Shown: positions 1 through 7,408, counted from the first letter of the stretch. The stretch is DNA of 8,011 nt from Candidatus Scybalomonas excrementavium (GCA_017694765.1 JADIML010000269.1:1-8011), one strand, 5' to 3'. The notes: generated by a model from the letters alone, not told the origin. Made by a program: numbers and translations.

Positions 1-525
1 GATACGATGGACATTTCTGATGCAGATGAAGTAAGTAGTGTTGCTTCTAATGAGGGAGCGATTGGAAATCAAGATGATGCGCAAGTATCTGCTCCAGTGC
101 AAGATAGTATAGAAAGTGATATTTCTGATACAAAGGTTGGAGAAGCTGTTTTAACAGAAGCTCAAGTATCTGATTTTATTACAAAGGCAAAATTAGAACG
201 AGAACAAACAAGAGCAAAAAGCAAAGAAATGCTATTAAATATGATTGAAAATGATAGCATTGATGCATCTAGTAAAAAACAAGCAGAGCAAAAAGTTCTT
301 CAGTTAACGAATAATATGGAGATGGAAACACAAATTGAACAACTACTAGGAGCAAAAGGTTTTATAAATTCTGTTGTCAGCATTAGTAATGATAGCTTAG
401 ATGTTCTGATTGCAAAAGAATCCTTAACCGATGTGGAAAAAGCACAGGTAGAAGATATTATTATGAGAAAAACGAACATGGATCTTGATCAAATTGTAAT
501 CTCCACGATGAAAAATCAAAAATAA
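1..525 (+). CDS. spoIIIAH: Stage III sporulation protein AH (C-terminal part; 5' end outside window)
   Basis: The reading frame is open from base 1, so the start lies upstream; the ATG at 7 is probably internal. SpoIIIAH is a mother-cell membrane protein of endospore formation. In Bacillus its extracellular domain binds forespore SpoIIQ and forms a ring in the channel linking the two cells. About 174 residues are visible. The first 50 or so are an acidic, Ser/Asp/Glu-rich linker. The rest is the conserved SpoIIIAH domain, with helical stretches ending in KEMLLNMIEND, a central KKQAEQKVLQLTNNMEMETQIEQLL segment, then a beta-rich part (GFINSVVSISNDSLDVLIAK) and a final helix. This fits the YscJ/FliF-like ring-building fold known for the family. 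The N-terminal membrane segment expected in this family is outside the window. It is presumably the last gene of the spoIIIA operon, as an apparent new promoter follows. The family call rests on recognising the sequence. Confidence 0.9.
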   Translation, partial: DTMDISDADEVSSVASNEGAIGNQDDAQVSAPVQDSIESDISDTKVGEAVLTEAQVSDFITKAKLEREQTRAKSKEMLLNMIENDSIDASSKKQAEQKVLQLTNNMEMETQIEQLLGAKGFINSVVSISNDSLDVLIAKESLTDVEKAQVEDIIMRKTNMDLDQIVISTMKNQK

Positions 526-527
526 AA

Positions 528-556
528 TTGCAAATTAAACTAAGTTTGGGTATAAT
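528..556 (+). promoter_or_regulatory. Vegetative (sigma-A type) promoter of the asp23-argR gene cluster
   Basis: A -35 box TTGCAA (528-533, one mismatch to TTGACA) is separated by exactly 17 bp from a perfect -10 box TATAAT (551-556). Transcription would start near 562-564 and leave a leader of roughly 65 nt before the asp23 start. It sits just after the spoIIIAH stop, so the downstream genes can be expressed in growing cells independently of the sporulation operon. No convincing terminator is visible between spoIIIAH and this promoter, so read-through is possible. Confidence 0.8.
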
Positions 557-574
557 GAGACTATAAGGATGAGG

Positions 575-607
575 GCTATTCTATGGAGAGAGATGGCTAT
601 AGATAGC
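575..607 (+). promoter_or_regulatory. Weak hairpin in the asp23 leader
   Basis: GCTATTCTAT (575-584) can pair with ATAGATAGC (599-607) as nine base pairs with one bulged base around a 14-nt purine-rich loop. It lies in the predicted leader between the promoter and the ribosome binding site at 616-622. It leaves that site free, so it is not an obvious translational switch. It could affect mRNA stability, or could be chance in AT-rich DNA. Confidence 0.3.
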
Positions 608-628
608 TTGAGATGAAGGAGGTCCGTT

Positions 629-1015
629 ATGAATAAAGAACAAGATAAAGGAATGCACTATCAGATACATGAATCTGGAAAGATTGGAGAAGTTCAGATT
701 GCTGATGAGGTTGTGGCAATTATTGCTGGACTTGCGGCAACAGAGGTAGAAGGAGTTTCCAAAATGGCAGGAAACATTACGAATGAACTTGTAAGCAAAC
801 TTGGAATGAAAAATTTATCTAAGGGAGTAAAAGTTACAGTAACAGAAGCTACCGTTAGTGTGGAGCTTGCATTGGAACTAAAATTTGGCTATAGTATACC
901 AGAGGTTTCAGCAGCTGTCCAAGAACGTGTAAAATCTGCAATTGAAACAATGACAGGACTTACAGTTGATGAAGTGAATATCCGCATTGCCGGTGTTTCT
1001 TTAGAAAAAGAATAG
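629..1015 (+). CDS. yqhY: Asp23/Gls24 family envelope stress protein (YqhY-like)
   Basis: This 128-residue protein belongs to the Asp23/Gls24 family (DUF322), and its position before nusB marks it as the counterpart of Bacillus YqhY. In Bacillus, yqhY lies next to the acetyl-CoA carboxylase genes accB/accC and has been linked to control of that enzyme; other family members are tied to envelope stress. Its exact function here is unknown. Visible family features are the start of the domain at GKIGEVQIADEVVAIIAGLAATEVEGV (about residues 17-43), a central SKGVKVTVTEATVSVELALELKFGYSIPEV segment (64-93), and the closing helix-strand VQERVKSAIETMTGLTVDEVNIRIAGV. No signal peptide or membrane segment is seen. 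The start is supported by AAGGAGG at 616-622, 6 nt before the ATG. It is the first gene of the unit, and accB/accC are not between it and spoIIIAH. Confidence 0.88.
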   Translation: MNKEQDKGMHYQIHESGKIGEVQIADEVVAIIAGLAATEVEGVSKMAGNITNELVSKLGMKNLSKGVKVTVTEATVSVELALELKFGYSIPEVSAAVQERVKSAIETMTGLTVDEVNIRIAGVSLEKE

Positions 1016-1025
1016 AAAGAGAAGA

Positions 1026-1073
1026 GGATTCCTATGTCATCTTGTTTAAAGAATAAGATGGCATAGGATATCC
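1026..1073 (+). promoter_or_regulatory. Strong imperfect hairpin between asp23 and nusB
   Basis: The arm 1026-1043 pairs with 1055-1073 over 18 base pairs, with a single bulged T at 1069 and one G-U pair (1037/1061). The 11-nt loop can close further through 1044-1046 with 1052-1054. It fills most of the 88-bp gap between asp23 and the preferred nusB start. Only TTT follows the stem, so it is a poor intrinsic terminator. An attenuator, an RNase III-type processing site, a stabilising 3' structure for asp23 mRNA, or a small dispersed repeat all remain possible. Confidence 0.75.
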
Positions 1074-1090
1074 TTTATGATACAAAGACA

Positions 1091-1097
1091 AGAGGAT
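1091..1097 (+). promoter_or_regulatory. Ribosome binding site deciding the nusB start
   Basis: AGAGGAT lies 6 nt before the ATG at 1104. The alternative ATG at 1077 sits 3 nt after a strong hairpin arm and has no free Shine-Dalgarno sequence in front of it, so the start at 1104 is preferred. Confidence 0.7.
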
Positions 1098-1103
1098 AAA
1101 AGA

Positions 1104-1487
1104 ATGAAACGTAGTGAAGTAAGAAACCATGTATTTAAAATAGTATTTCGTGCTGCATTTTTTCCAAAAGAAGAGTGGGATGAGCAAGTTGCGTTATACT
1201 TAGAACAAGAAGAAGGAAATTTAGAGTCAGTTGGTAAACGTGCAAAACAAATTATGGCTCATGTAGAAGAGATAGATACTATCATTGAGAAAATTAGTGA
1301 AGGATGGAAGATTGGAAGAATTGGAAAAGCAGAACTTGCTATTCTTCGTGTTGCCATTTTTGAAATTCAAAAAGATGATGATATTCCAGTAGGAGTAGCC
1401 ATTAATGAAGCAGTAGAACTTGCCAAAATATATGGCACAGAAAAATCAGCTAAATTTGTCAATGGTCTTTTAGCAAAACTTGCATAG
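1104..1487 (+). CDS. nusB: Transcription antitermination factor NusB
   Basis: NusB is a small all-helical RNA-binding protein. With NusE (ribosomal protein S10) it binds boxA RNA and supports antitermination and processing of rRNA operon transcripts. Starting at 1104 gives 127 residues, close to the usual family length of about 130. The family pattern is clear: an N-terminal helix (KRSEVRNHVFKIVFRAAFF, residues 2-20), then IIEKISEGWKIGRIGKAELAILRVAIFEI (about 60-88), and the C-terminal signature VAINEAVELAKIYGTEKSAKFVNGLLAKL (98-126). An ATG at 1077 would add nine residues, MIQRQEDKR, but lacks a ribosome binding site. The gene follows the asp23 hairpin, and its stop codon TAG overlaps the xseA Shine-Dalgarno sequence, which suggests translational coupling to xseA. 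Confidence 0.95.
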   Translation: MKRSEVRNHVFKIVFRAAFFPKEEWDEQVALYLEQEEGNLESVGKRAKQIMAHVEEIDTIIEKISEGWKIGRIGKAELAILRVAIFEIQKDDDIPVGVAINEAVELAKIYGTEKSAKFVNGLLAKLA

Positions 1488-1496
1488 GAGAATAAG

Positions 1497-2702
1497 ATGA
1501 ATAAGATATATACGGTGGCACAAGTCAATGGATATATCAAAAGGCTTTTCGTTAGTGATTATGCGCTCAATCATATTTACATGAAGGGTGAAGTATCCAA
1601 TTGTAAATATCATTCTTCAGGACATATTTATTTTACTTTAAAAGATCAAGAATCTGCTATAAGCTGTGTGATGTTTGCTGGAAGTAGAAAGGAAGGATTG
1701 ACTTTTCAACTTGCAGACGGTCAAAGTGTAGTAGCAGGAGGAAATGTTAGTGTATACGAAAGAGATGGAAAATATCAGCTCTATGCAAAAGAGATTTTTT
1801 TACATGGAGCTGGTGCTCTTTATGAAGAATATGAGCGATTAAAGAAAAAGTTAAGCGATGAAGGGTTATTTGATAGTGATAAGAAAAAAACAATTCCGAT
1901 GTTTCCAAAGAAAGTAGGAATTGTAACATCAAAAACAGGAGCCGCAATTCGAGATATTGAAAGTATTGCAAAAAGAAGAAATCCTTATGTGCAGCTCGTA
2001 CTTTATCCTGCACAGGTACAGGGAGTAGGAGCAGGAAAGACGATAGCAAAAGGGATTGAACAATTAGATAAAATGAATATGGATACTATCATCATAGGTA
2101 GGGGTGGAGGCTCTATTGAGGATCTTTGGGCATTTAATGAAGAGATTGTCGCTAGGGCTATTTTTCGTGCAAATACACCGATTATTTCAGGAACAGGTCA
2201 TGAAACGGATACAACCATTGCCGATTATGTAGCAGATCTTAGAGCAGCAACGCCATCAGCAGCCTGCGAGTTAGCAATTCCAGATTATTTTGGAATGTTA
2301 GAGCAGTTTAGAGCTTATGAACAGGCTCTTCGTCGTCCAATCGAACATAAGATACAGACTTATCGATATCAATTAGACAATAAACAATGGCAGTTAGAAC
2401 GTGTTAGTCCAAAACAAAAGTTACAAGAAAAAAAGATGCGTCTTGCAGATTTAGAAATAAAGTTACAAGATATTATGGAACAAAAAATAGAAAGAAAAAG
2501 ACATCAAATTGCTCTTTATACCGAAAAGCTACATGGACTTTCTCCGACTGCTAAATTAACAGGCGGATATGGTTTTATAACTGACAAAGATAAGAAGGTA
2601 CTTCGCTCTGTTACCAAGATACAAGAAGGAGATACGATAACAGTTACTTTGATTGATGGTGAAATTGAAGCAACTGTACAGCATATAACGGAACAGAAAT
2701 AA
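1497..2702 (+). CDS. xseA: Exodeoxyribonuclease VII large subunit
   Basis: XseA is the catalytic large subunit of exonuclease VII, a cytoplasmic enzyme that, with several XseB copies, degrades single-stranded DNA from both ends into short oligonucleotides during repair. The 401 residues match the family's usual 400-450. An N-terminal OB-fold domain (about 1-105) contains GEVSNCKYHSSGHIYFTLKD at 31-50. The catalytic domain contains VGIVTSKTGAAIRDI (140-154), GRGGGSIEDLWAFNEE (201-216) and GTGHETDTTIADYVADLRAATPSAACE (232-258), the hallmark motifs. A long charged helical region (about 262-350) is the probable coiled coil that binds XseB. The end (351-401) is a short beta-rich tail with the conserved SPTAKLTGGYG. 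The start is supported by AGGAG at 1486-1490, overlapping the nusB stop. folD, which precedes xseA in Bacillus, is absent here. Confidence 0.97.
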   Translation: MNKIYTVAQVNGYIKRLFVSDYALNHIYMKGEVSNCKYHSSGHIYFTLKDQESAISCVMFAGSRKEGLTFQLADGQSVVAGGNVSVYERDGKYQLYAKEIFLHGAGALYEEYERLKKKLSDEGLFDSDKKKTIPMFPKKVGIVTSKTGAAIRDIESIAKRRNPYVQLVLYPAQVQGVGAGKTIAKGIEQLDKMNMDTIIIGRGGGSIEDLWAFNEEIVARAIFRANTPIISGTGHETDTTIADYVADLRAATPSAACELAIPDYFGMLEQFRAYEQALRRPIEHKIQTYRYQLDNKQWQLERVSPKQKLQEKKMRLADLEIKLQDIMEQKIERKRHQIALYTEKLHGLSPTAKLTGGYGFITDKDKKVLRSVTKIQEGDTITVTLIDGEIEATVQHITEQK

Positions 2703-2717
2703 AGGAAGGAAAGTAGT

Positions 2718-2912
2718 ATGGCAAAGCGTGAATTATCAATAGAAAAAGCCTTTGAAAATTTAGATGGAATCATTCAAAAATTAGAATCCGAAGATACAAA
2801 ATTATCCGATTCGATTGCGTTGTATGCAAAGGGAGTCGAACTCTTAAACACTTGTAAAGAGTCTTTGGATCGTATTGAAAAACAAATGATTATTTTAGAG
2901 GAAGAGGCATAA
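2718..2912 (+). CDS. xseB: Exodeoxyribonuclease VII small subunit
   Basis: XseB is the small helical subunit that wraps around the XseA coiled coil to form active exonuclease VII. It is 64 residues long, at the short end for the family. It shows the family pattern: SIEKAFENLDGIIQKLES at 7-24, then LSDSIALYAKGVELLNTCKESLDRIEKQM at about 29-57, in two predicted helices, followed by an acidic tail (EEEA). Translation is supported by the purine-rich GGAAGGA at 2704-2710, shortly after the xseA stop. The gene runs straight into ispA with a 2-bp gap. Confidence 0.95.
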   Translation: MAKRELSIEKAFENLDGIIQKLESEDTKLSDSIALYAKGVELLNTCKESLDRIEKQMIILEEEA

Positions 2913-2914
2913 CC

Positions 2915-3805
2915 ATGATAGATTTTAAACAACAATTACAAGAAAGAGTCATGGTAATAGAAGAGATACTTAATCAGTATCTATTAGAAGAAACAGGTTA
3001 TCAAAAAATAGTCATTCAAGCCATGAATTATACGTTAAAAGCAGGTGGAAAAAGAATCCGGCCATTGCTTATGTTGGAAACTTATAAGAAGTTTGGTGGA
3101 ACAGAGAAAGTAATCGAACCATTTATGGCAGCGATTGAAATGATTCACACCTATTCTCTTGTTCATGATGATTTACCAGCTCTTGATAATGATGATTATC
3201 GAAGAGGAAGAAAAACAGCTCATATTGTTTATGGGGAAGATATGGCGATTTTAGCTGGTGACGCTCTTTTAAATTATGCTTTTGAAGTTGCATCAACAGC
3301 TTTTTCTATGAAAGAAGGGGATGTTAGCATTGGCAGAGCCTTTCAAGTATTAGCATCAAAACCCGGAATTCATGGAATGATTGGAGGACAGACAGCGGAT
3401 GTGGAGCTCACAGGAAAACCACTTACGCTAGAACAAATTTTATTTATCCATCGTAATAAAACAGGTGCGTTATTAGAAGCATCTATGATGATAGGAGCCA
3501 TTCTTGCTGGAGCAAAAGAAGAAGATGTTATAAAGATTCAACAAATAGGAAGCAATATTGGACTAGCTTTTCAAATTGAAGATGATATTTTGGATATAAT
3601 AGGAACAGAAGAAGAAATTGGAAAGCCTGTAAATAGCGATGAAAGAAATGGAAAGACAACTTATGTTTCCCTAAAAGGAATGGAACAAGCAAAAGAAGAT
3701 GTCAAGCAGTTGACGAAGGAAGCAATCACACAGTTGTCACAAATTGGAACAGAAAATACATTTCTAACAGAGCTGTTACAGTATCTTATTAATCGCACTC
3801 ATTAA
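2915..3805 (+). CDS. ispA: Farnesyl diphosphate synthase (short-chain polyprenyl synthase)
   Basis: This cytoplasmic enzyme condenses isopentenyl diphosphate with DMAPP and then GPP to make C15 farnesyl diphosphate, the precursor of undecaprenyl and other long prenyl chains. At 296 residues it has the normal family length. Seen motifs are GGKRIRP at 44-50 (substrate binding), the first aspartate-rich motif DDLPALD at 85-91, RRGRKTAH at 96-103, GGQTADVE at 157-164, and the second aspartate-rich motif FQIEDDILD at 219-227. The residue five before the first motif is an aromatic Tyr (Y80), and two residues sit between the Asp pair and the third conserved position, both typical of bacterial C15 synthases; product length is otherwise inferred. 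The ribosome binding site GAGG (2904-2907) lies inside the end of xseB, 7 nt before the ATG, so translation is probably coupled. dxs of the same pathway follows. Confidence 0.95.
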   Translation: MIDFKQQLQERVMVIEEILNQYLLEETGYQKIVIQAMNYTLKAGGKRIRPLLMLETYKKFGGTEKVIEPFMAAIEMIHTYSLVHDDLPALDNDDYRRGRKTAHIVYGEDMAILAGDALLNYAFEVASTAFSMKEGDVSIGRAFQVLASKPGIHGMIGGQTADVELTGKPLTLEQILFIHRNKTGALLEASMMIGAILAGAKEEDVIKIQQIGSNIGLAFQIEDDILDIIGTEEEIGKPVNSDERNGKTTYVSLKGMEQAKEDVKQLTKEAITQLSQIGTENTFLTELLQYLINRTH

Positions 3806-3844
3806 TAGTGAGAGTGTAAGTGGATTTTCAGGAGAAAAACAACT

Positions 3845-5719
3845 ATGTTAGAAAAAATAAATCAAGTGAATGATATTAAAAAGATTACTCCAGAAGAATA
3901 TCCAATATTAGCAGAAGAAATTCGACAGTTTTTATTGGAGCATATTAGTAATAATGGAGGGCATTTGGGATCCAATCTAGGTGTTGTGGAACTTACAATG
4001 GCACTTCATCTGGCGCTTGATTTCCCAAAAGATAAATTGATTTTTGATGTGGGACATCAATGTTATACACATAAAATTTTAACAGGACGTAAAGAGGGAT
4101 TTGAAAACTTACGCCAGTTTGGAGGAAGAAGTGGTTTTCCAAAACCAAATGAAGATGAAACAGACTTGGTCATCGGAGGACATGGCTCTACTTCCATTTC
4201 TTCAGCTCTTGGTTTTGCTACAGCAAGAGAAATACGAGGAACTGATGAAACAATAGTAGCTGTGATTGGAGATGGAGCACTTTCTGGTGGAATGGCATAT
4301 GAGGCTCTTAATAACGTTGGACGATTGAAAAAGAATTTTATTATTGTTTTAAATGATAATAACATGTCTATTTCGGAAAATGTAGGAAATATGTCTAAAT
4401 ATTTGAATCATTTACGAGTAGGACATGCTTATCATGATTTGAAAGAAAATGTAAAAAAGGCATTAATGAGTATTCCAAAAATTGGAGTAGAATTAACAGA
4501 GGCAATTCAAAGATATAAAAAAGGGTTAAAGCAAATTATTTTACCACCGGGAATGTGGTTTGAAGAAATGGGATTAACCTATATTGGTCCAATCGATGGA
4601 CATAATGTGAAAATGTTAAAGGAAACAATCGAAGCAGTAAAAGAAATCGATGCTCCTATTTTATTGCATGTTATGACAAAGAAAGGATATGGTTATCCGA
4701 TTGCAGAAAAATATCCAGAAAAATTTCATGGTGTTAGTGCATTTGATTTAGAAACAGGAAAACCAAAGAAGAAAAAGGAAAAAGCAGATTATACCGATGT
4801 ATTTGCAAACCAATTAGTAAAACTTTCAAAAGAGCGAGAAGATGTAGTTGCAATTTCTGCGGCTATGCCATCAGGAACAGGATTGGTGCGCTTTCAAAAA
4901 GAATATCCAGATCGATTTTTTGATGTTGGAATTGCAGAAGAACATGCTGTTACGTTTGCAGGAGGGCTAGCTGCTGCAGGAATGAAGCCGGTGATTGCCA
5001 TTTATTCAACCTTTTTTCAAAGAGCATATGATCAAATGATTCACGATATTTGTATTCAAAAACTTCCCGTTGTATTTGCTGTCGATCGCTCAGGATTAGT
5101 TGGAGCAGATGGTGAAACACATCAAGGAATTTTTGACACTTCTTATCTTACATCGATTCCAAATATGACAGTGATGGCACCGAAAAATCGATATGAATTA
5201 ACAGAAATGTTAAAGTTTGCCTTAGATTATCAAGATGGACCAATTGCTTTAAAATATCCAAGAGGTACTGCATATACAGGACTAAAAGAAAAACTAGCCC
5301 CAATTCAGATTGGAAAAAGTGAAGTATTAGAACAAGGAGATGGCAGCGTTGTTATTTTTGCAGTAGGAAGTATGGTAGAAGAGGCAAACAGAACGATAGA
5401 GCAGTTACGAGAGCAAAATATACTAGCAACTTTAGTCAATGTACGCTTTGTCAGTCCGATTGATAAACACTGTATTTTAGAACAAGCAAAAACACATAAA
5501 TTAGTTATAACAATGGAAGAAACAGTGGAACAAGGAAGTTTTGGACAAAAGGTGGCAACACTTTTGATGCAAGAAGGAATTACTTGTGGATTTTTAAATT
5601 TTGCAATACCAGATATTTTTGTACAGCATGGTTCACCAAATGTATTGAAGGAACACATGGGACTTACAGCAGATAAGATGACAGAAAAAATTGAGAAAGA
5701 AATAAATAAAATGAGGTAA
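3845..5719 (+). CDS. dxs: 1-deoxy-D-xylulose-5-phosphate synthase
   Basis: Dxs is a thiamine diphosphate enzyme that joins pyruvate and glyceraldehyde 3-phosphate to DXP. This is the entry step of the MEP isoprenoid pathway, and DXP also feeds thiamine and pyridoxal synthesis. The 624 residues cover all three domains. The N-terminal domain has GGHLGSNLGVVELT (38-51, with H40) and the ThDP/metal site GDGALSGG (142-149) through NDNNMSIS (170-177). The central domain has VGIAEEHAVTFAGG (361-374; E365 aligns with the catalytic Glu), the QRAYDQ segment (392-397), DRSGLVGADGETHQG (414-428) and a closing PRG motif (472-474). The C-terminal transketolase-like domain follows. The usual DRAG motif reads DRSG here, a mild change. 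A lysine-rich linker (307-313) joins domains one and two. AGGAGAAA at 3830-3837 supports the start. It is intact, so the MEP route is likely used. Confidence 0.97.
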   Translation: MLEKINQVNDIKKITPEEYPILAEEIRQFLLEHISNNGGHLGSNLGVVELTMALHLALDFPKDKLIFDVGHQCYTHKILTGRKEGFENLRQFGGRSGFPKPNEDETDLVIGGHGSTSISSALGFATAREIRGTDETIVAVIGDGALSGGMAYEALNNVGRLKKNFIIVLNDNNMSISENVGNMSKYLNHLRVGHAYHDLKENVKKALMSIPKIGVELTEAIQRYKKGLKQIILPPGMWFEEMGLTYIGPIDGHNVKMLKETIEAVKEIDAPILLHVMTKKGYGYPIAEKYPEKFHGVSAFDLETGKPKKKKEKADYTDVFANQLVKLSKEREDVVAISAAMPSGTGLVRFQKEYPDRFFDVGIAEEHAVTFAGGLAAAGMKPVIAIYSTFFQRAYDQMIHDICIQKLPVVFAVDRSGLVGADGETHQGIFDTSYLTSIPNMTVMAPKNRYELTEMLKFALDYQDGPIALKYPRGTAYTGLKEKLAPIQIGKSEVLEQGDGSVVIFAVGSMVEEANRTIEQLREQNILATLVNVRFVSPIDKHCILEQAKTHKLVITMEETVEQGSFGQKVATLLMQEGITCGFLNFAIPDIFVQHGSPNVLKEHMGLTADKMTEKIEKEINKMR

Positions 5720-5724
5720 AAACC

Positions 5725-6534
5725 ATGAAAGAACGTTTAGATGTCTTGATGTTAAAAAGAGAATTAGCTACATCAAGAGAAAAAGCAAAGGCAATCATTA
5801 TGTCAGGAATTGTCTATGTCGATGGACAAAAAGAAGATAAAGCAGGCTCCATGTTTGATGAAAAGGTGAAGATTGAAGTACGTGGAACGACATTAAAATA
5901 TGTAAGTCGTGGTGGGCTAAAACTTGAAAAAGCAATGGATTGTTTTGGGGTTATATTAAAAGATAAAGTCTGTATGGACGTAGGCTCTTCAACAGGAGGA
6001 TTTACAGATTGTATGCTTCAAAATGGAGCAATAAAAGTATATTCTGTCGATGTTGGACATGGGCAGCTTGACTGGAAACTTCGAAATGATGAAAGAGTTG
6101 TTTGTATGGAGAAAACAAATATTCGTTATGTAACATTAAAAGATGAACGCATAGAAGGTCCGATTGATTTTGCATCGATTGATGTTTCCTTTATTTCCTT
6201 GACAAAAGTATTACCAGCCGTTCGCAATCTTTTAAAAGAGAGTGGGGAAGTTGTGAGTTTAATTAAGCCACAATTTGAGGCTGGAAGAGAACAAGTTGGT
6301 AAAAAAGGAGTTGTAAGAGATCAAAAAGTACATTTGCAAGTAATTGAACAAATTACAGAATTTGCTATTTCGATAGGGTTTGAATTACTACATTTGGATT
6401 TTTCTCCAATTAAAGGACCAGAAGGTAATATTGAATATTTGTTGCATATGAGAAAATTAAAAGAAGGAGAAACTGTTACGAATATTCCATTTGATAGAGA
6501 AGAGGTTGTAAAGTTATCGCATCAGACATTATAA
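5725..6534 (+). CDS. tlyA: TlyA family rRNA 2'-O-methyltransferase (S4 domain, FtsJ-like)
   Basis: TlyA proteins use S-adenosylmethionine to 2'-O-methylate cytidine in rRNA: C1920 of 23S and, for one subtype, also C1409 of 16S, which affects capreomycin sensitivity in mycobacteria. They are also annotated as hemolysin A. The 269 residues have an N-terminal S4 RNA-binding domain (about 1-60, ERLDVLMLKRELATSREKAKAIIMSG) and a Rossmann methyltransferase domain. Seen there are SRGGLKLEKA (61-70), the SAM loop DVGSSTGGFT (85-94), DVGHGQLDW (109-117), SIDVSFISL (151-159) and KPQFEAGREQVGKKGVVRD (181-199). K66, D153, K181 and E237 fit the K-D-K-E tetrad of the family. Which rRNA site is modified cannot be decided by eye. 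GAGG at 5713-5716, at the end of dxs, serves as its ribosome binding site. The gap to dxs is 5 bp. Confidence 0.93.
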   Translation: MKERLDVLMLKRELATSREKAKAIIMSGIVYVDGQKEDKAGSMFDEKVKIEVRGTTLKYVSRGGLKLEKAMDCFGVILKDKVCMDVGSSTGGFTDCMLQNGAIKVYSVDVGHGQLDWKLRNDERVVCMEKTNIRYVTLKDERIEGPIDFASIDVSFISLTKVLPAVRNLLKESGEVVSLIKPQFEAGREQVGKKGVVRDQKVHLQVIEQITEFAISIGFELLHLDFSPIKGPEGNIEYLLHMRKLKEGETVTNIPFDREEVVKLSHQTL

Positions 6535-6549
6535 GAGAGGGAAGGGAAC

Positions 6550-7395
6550 ATGAGAAGATTTTTAATTGTTACGAATCGCACAAAAGATACAGATTTATCT
6601 GTAACAAAAAAAATTGAAAACTATTTGAAAGAAAGAAAGGCCATTTGTGATATTTATGATGCTCCAGAAGAGATTCCAAAGGAGCTTATTGCAGATGATT
6701 TAGATTGTGCCATTGTATTAGGGGGAGATGGTACGATTCTCCATGCAATTACACCACTTGTATACTATAATATTCCAATTCTTGGAGTGAATATGGGAAC
6801 AGTAGGATTTTTAGCTAGTGTTGAGCTAGAAGATTTAGAAAAAGCATTATTAGCACTGCTAGAAGGACGTTATGAATATGATGATCGCATTATGCTAGAA
6901 GGTACTGTTTATCGAAATGGTAAACAAATTTTCAAAGCAGCAGGTGTGAATGACATTGCCATTAGTCGAAGTGGATTTTCAAGAATTATAAGATTTTGTA
7001 TTTGGCTAAATGGAGAATTGGTGGATAGTTATGGAGCAGATGGAGTTGTTATTGCAACACCTACAGGCTCGACAGGATATAATTTATCAGCCGGAGGTCC
7101 AGTTGTAAGTCCATGCTCGGATGTTCTAATTATTACACCAATTTCACCACATTCTTTAACAAGTAGAAGTATTGTTGTGTCTGGTAATGAAACGATTGCA
7201 TTACAAGTAGAGCGTATTGGACAAAATGATATGGAAGCAGCTTTCATTACAATAGATGGACAGCATGGAACAAGATTAAAAGAAAAAGATCGCATTGAGA
7301 TCAAAAGAGCCAATGTGAAAACACGATTATTAAAAGTGGATCGCACTGGATTTTTTGAAGTGTTACGGAGTAAAATGGGAGGTAGGAAATTGTGA
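6550..7395 (+). CDS. nadK: NAD kinase (ATP/polyphosphate NAD+ kinase)
   Basis: NadK phosphorylates NAD+ to NADP+, the only known route to NADP, in the cytoplasm. The 281 residues carry the family signatures: GGDGT at 58-62 (nucleotide and catalytic site), LGVNMGTVGFL at 78-88, GVNDIAISR at 132-140, GADGVVIATPTGSTGYNLSAGGP at 162-184, and ITPISPHSLTSRSIVV at 195-210. The acidic residue after Asn in the NAD-binding 'NE' pair is Asp here (N134-D135), a conservative change; I would expect activity. A purine-rich ribosome binding site (6536-6546) precedes the ATG. The gene sits between tlyA and argR, a place it does not hold in Bacillus. Its TGA stop overlaps the ribosome binding site of argR. Confidence 0.95.
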   Translation: MRRFLIVTNRTKDTDLSVTKKIENYLKERKAICDIYDAPEEIPKELIADDLDCAIVLGGDGTILHAITPLVYYNIPILGVNMGTVGFLASVELEDLEKALLALLEGRYEYDDRIMLEGTVYRNGKQIFKAAGVNDIAISRSGFSRIIRFCIWLNGELVDSYGADGVVIATPTGSTGYNLSAGGPVVSPCSDVLIITPISPHSLTSRSIVVSGNETIALQVERIGQNDMEAAFITIDGQHGTRLKEKDRIEIKRANVKTRLLKVDRTGFFEVLRSKMGGRKL

Positions 7396-7402
7396 AAGGA
7401 AG
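7395..7402 (+). promoter_or_regulatory. Ribosome binding site deciding the argR start
   Basis: AAAGGAAG begins at the last base of the nadK stop and lies 6 nt before the ATG at 7409. An in-frame ATG at 7355, inside the end of nadK, would add 18 residues that do not belong to the ArgR fold, and it has no such site. Confidence 0.7.
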
Positions 7403-7408
7403 TATACT

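Noticed and set aside
1041..1052. boxA-like CTTGTTTAAAGA in the hairpin loop before nusB, as a NusB binding site
   Set aside because: The resemblance to boxA is only a few bases in AT-rich sequence, and it is mostly within a predicted stem-loop. It is not enough to claim a binding site.
1077..1103. Upstream in-frame ATG for nusB at 1077
   Set aside because: It lies 3 nt after the arm of a strong hairpin with no free ribosome binding site and adds residues unlike NusB. The ATG at 1104 has AGAGGAT at good spacing.
1880..1892. Run of seven A in xseA as a programmed frameshift site
   Set aside because: The frame is intact and the protein full length. A-runs are expected from AAG/AAA lysine codons in this AT-rich genome, and no overlapping frame follows.
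1747..2049. Reverse-strand open frame within xseA
   Set aside because: It is antisense to strongly conserved xseA codons, and its translation has the hydrophobic, low-complexity look of a shadow frame. The other reverse frames at 2516-2773, 4063-4365, 5305-5658 and 7029-7346 were rejected for the same reason.
3796..3816. Small inverted repeat CACTC/GAGTG at the end of ispA as a terminator
   Set aside because: Only five base pairs, no T-run after it, and dxs follows at once with its own ribosome binding site.
7355..7408. Upstream in-frame ATG for argR at 7355, inside nadK
   Set aside because: The extra 18 residues are not part of the ArgR fold, and AAAGGAAG sits just before the ATG at 7409.
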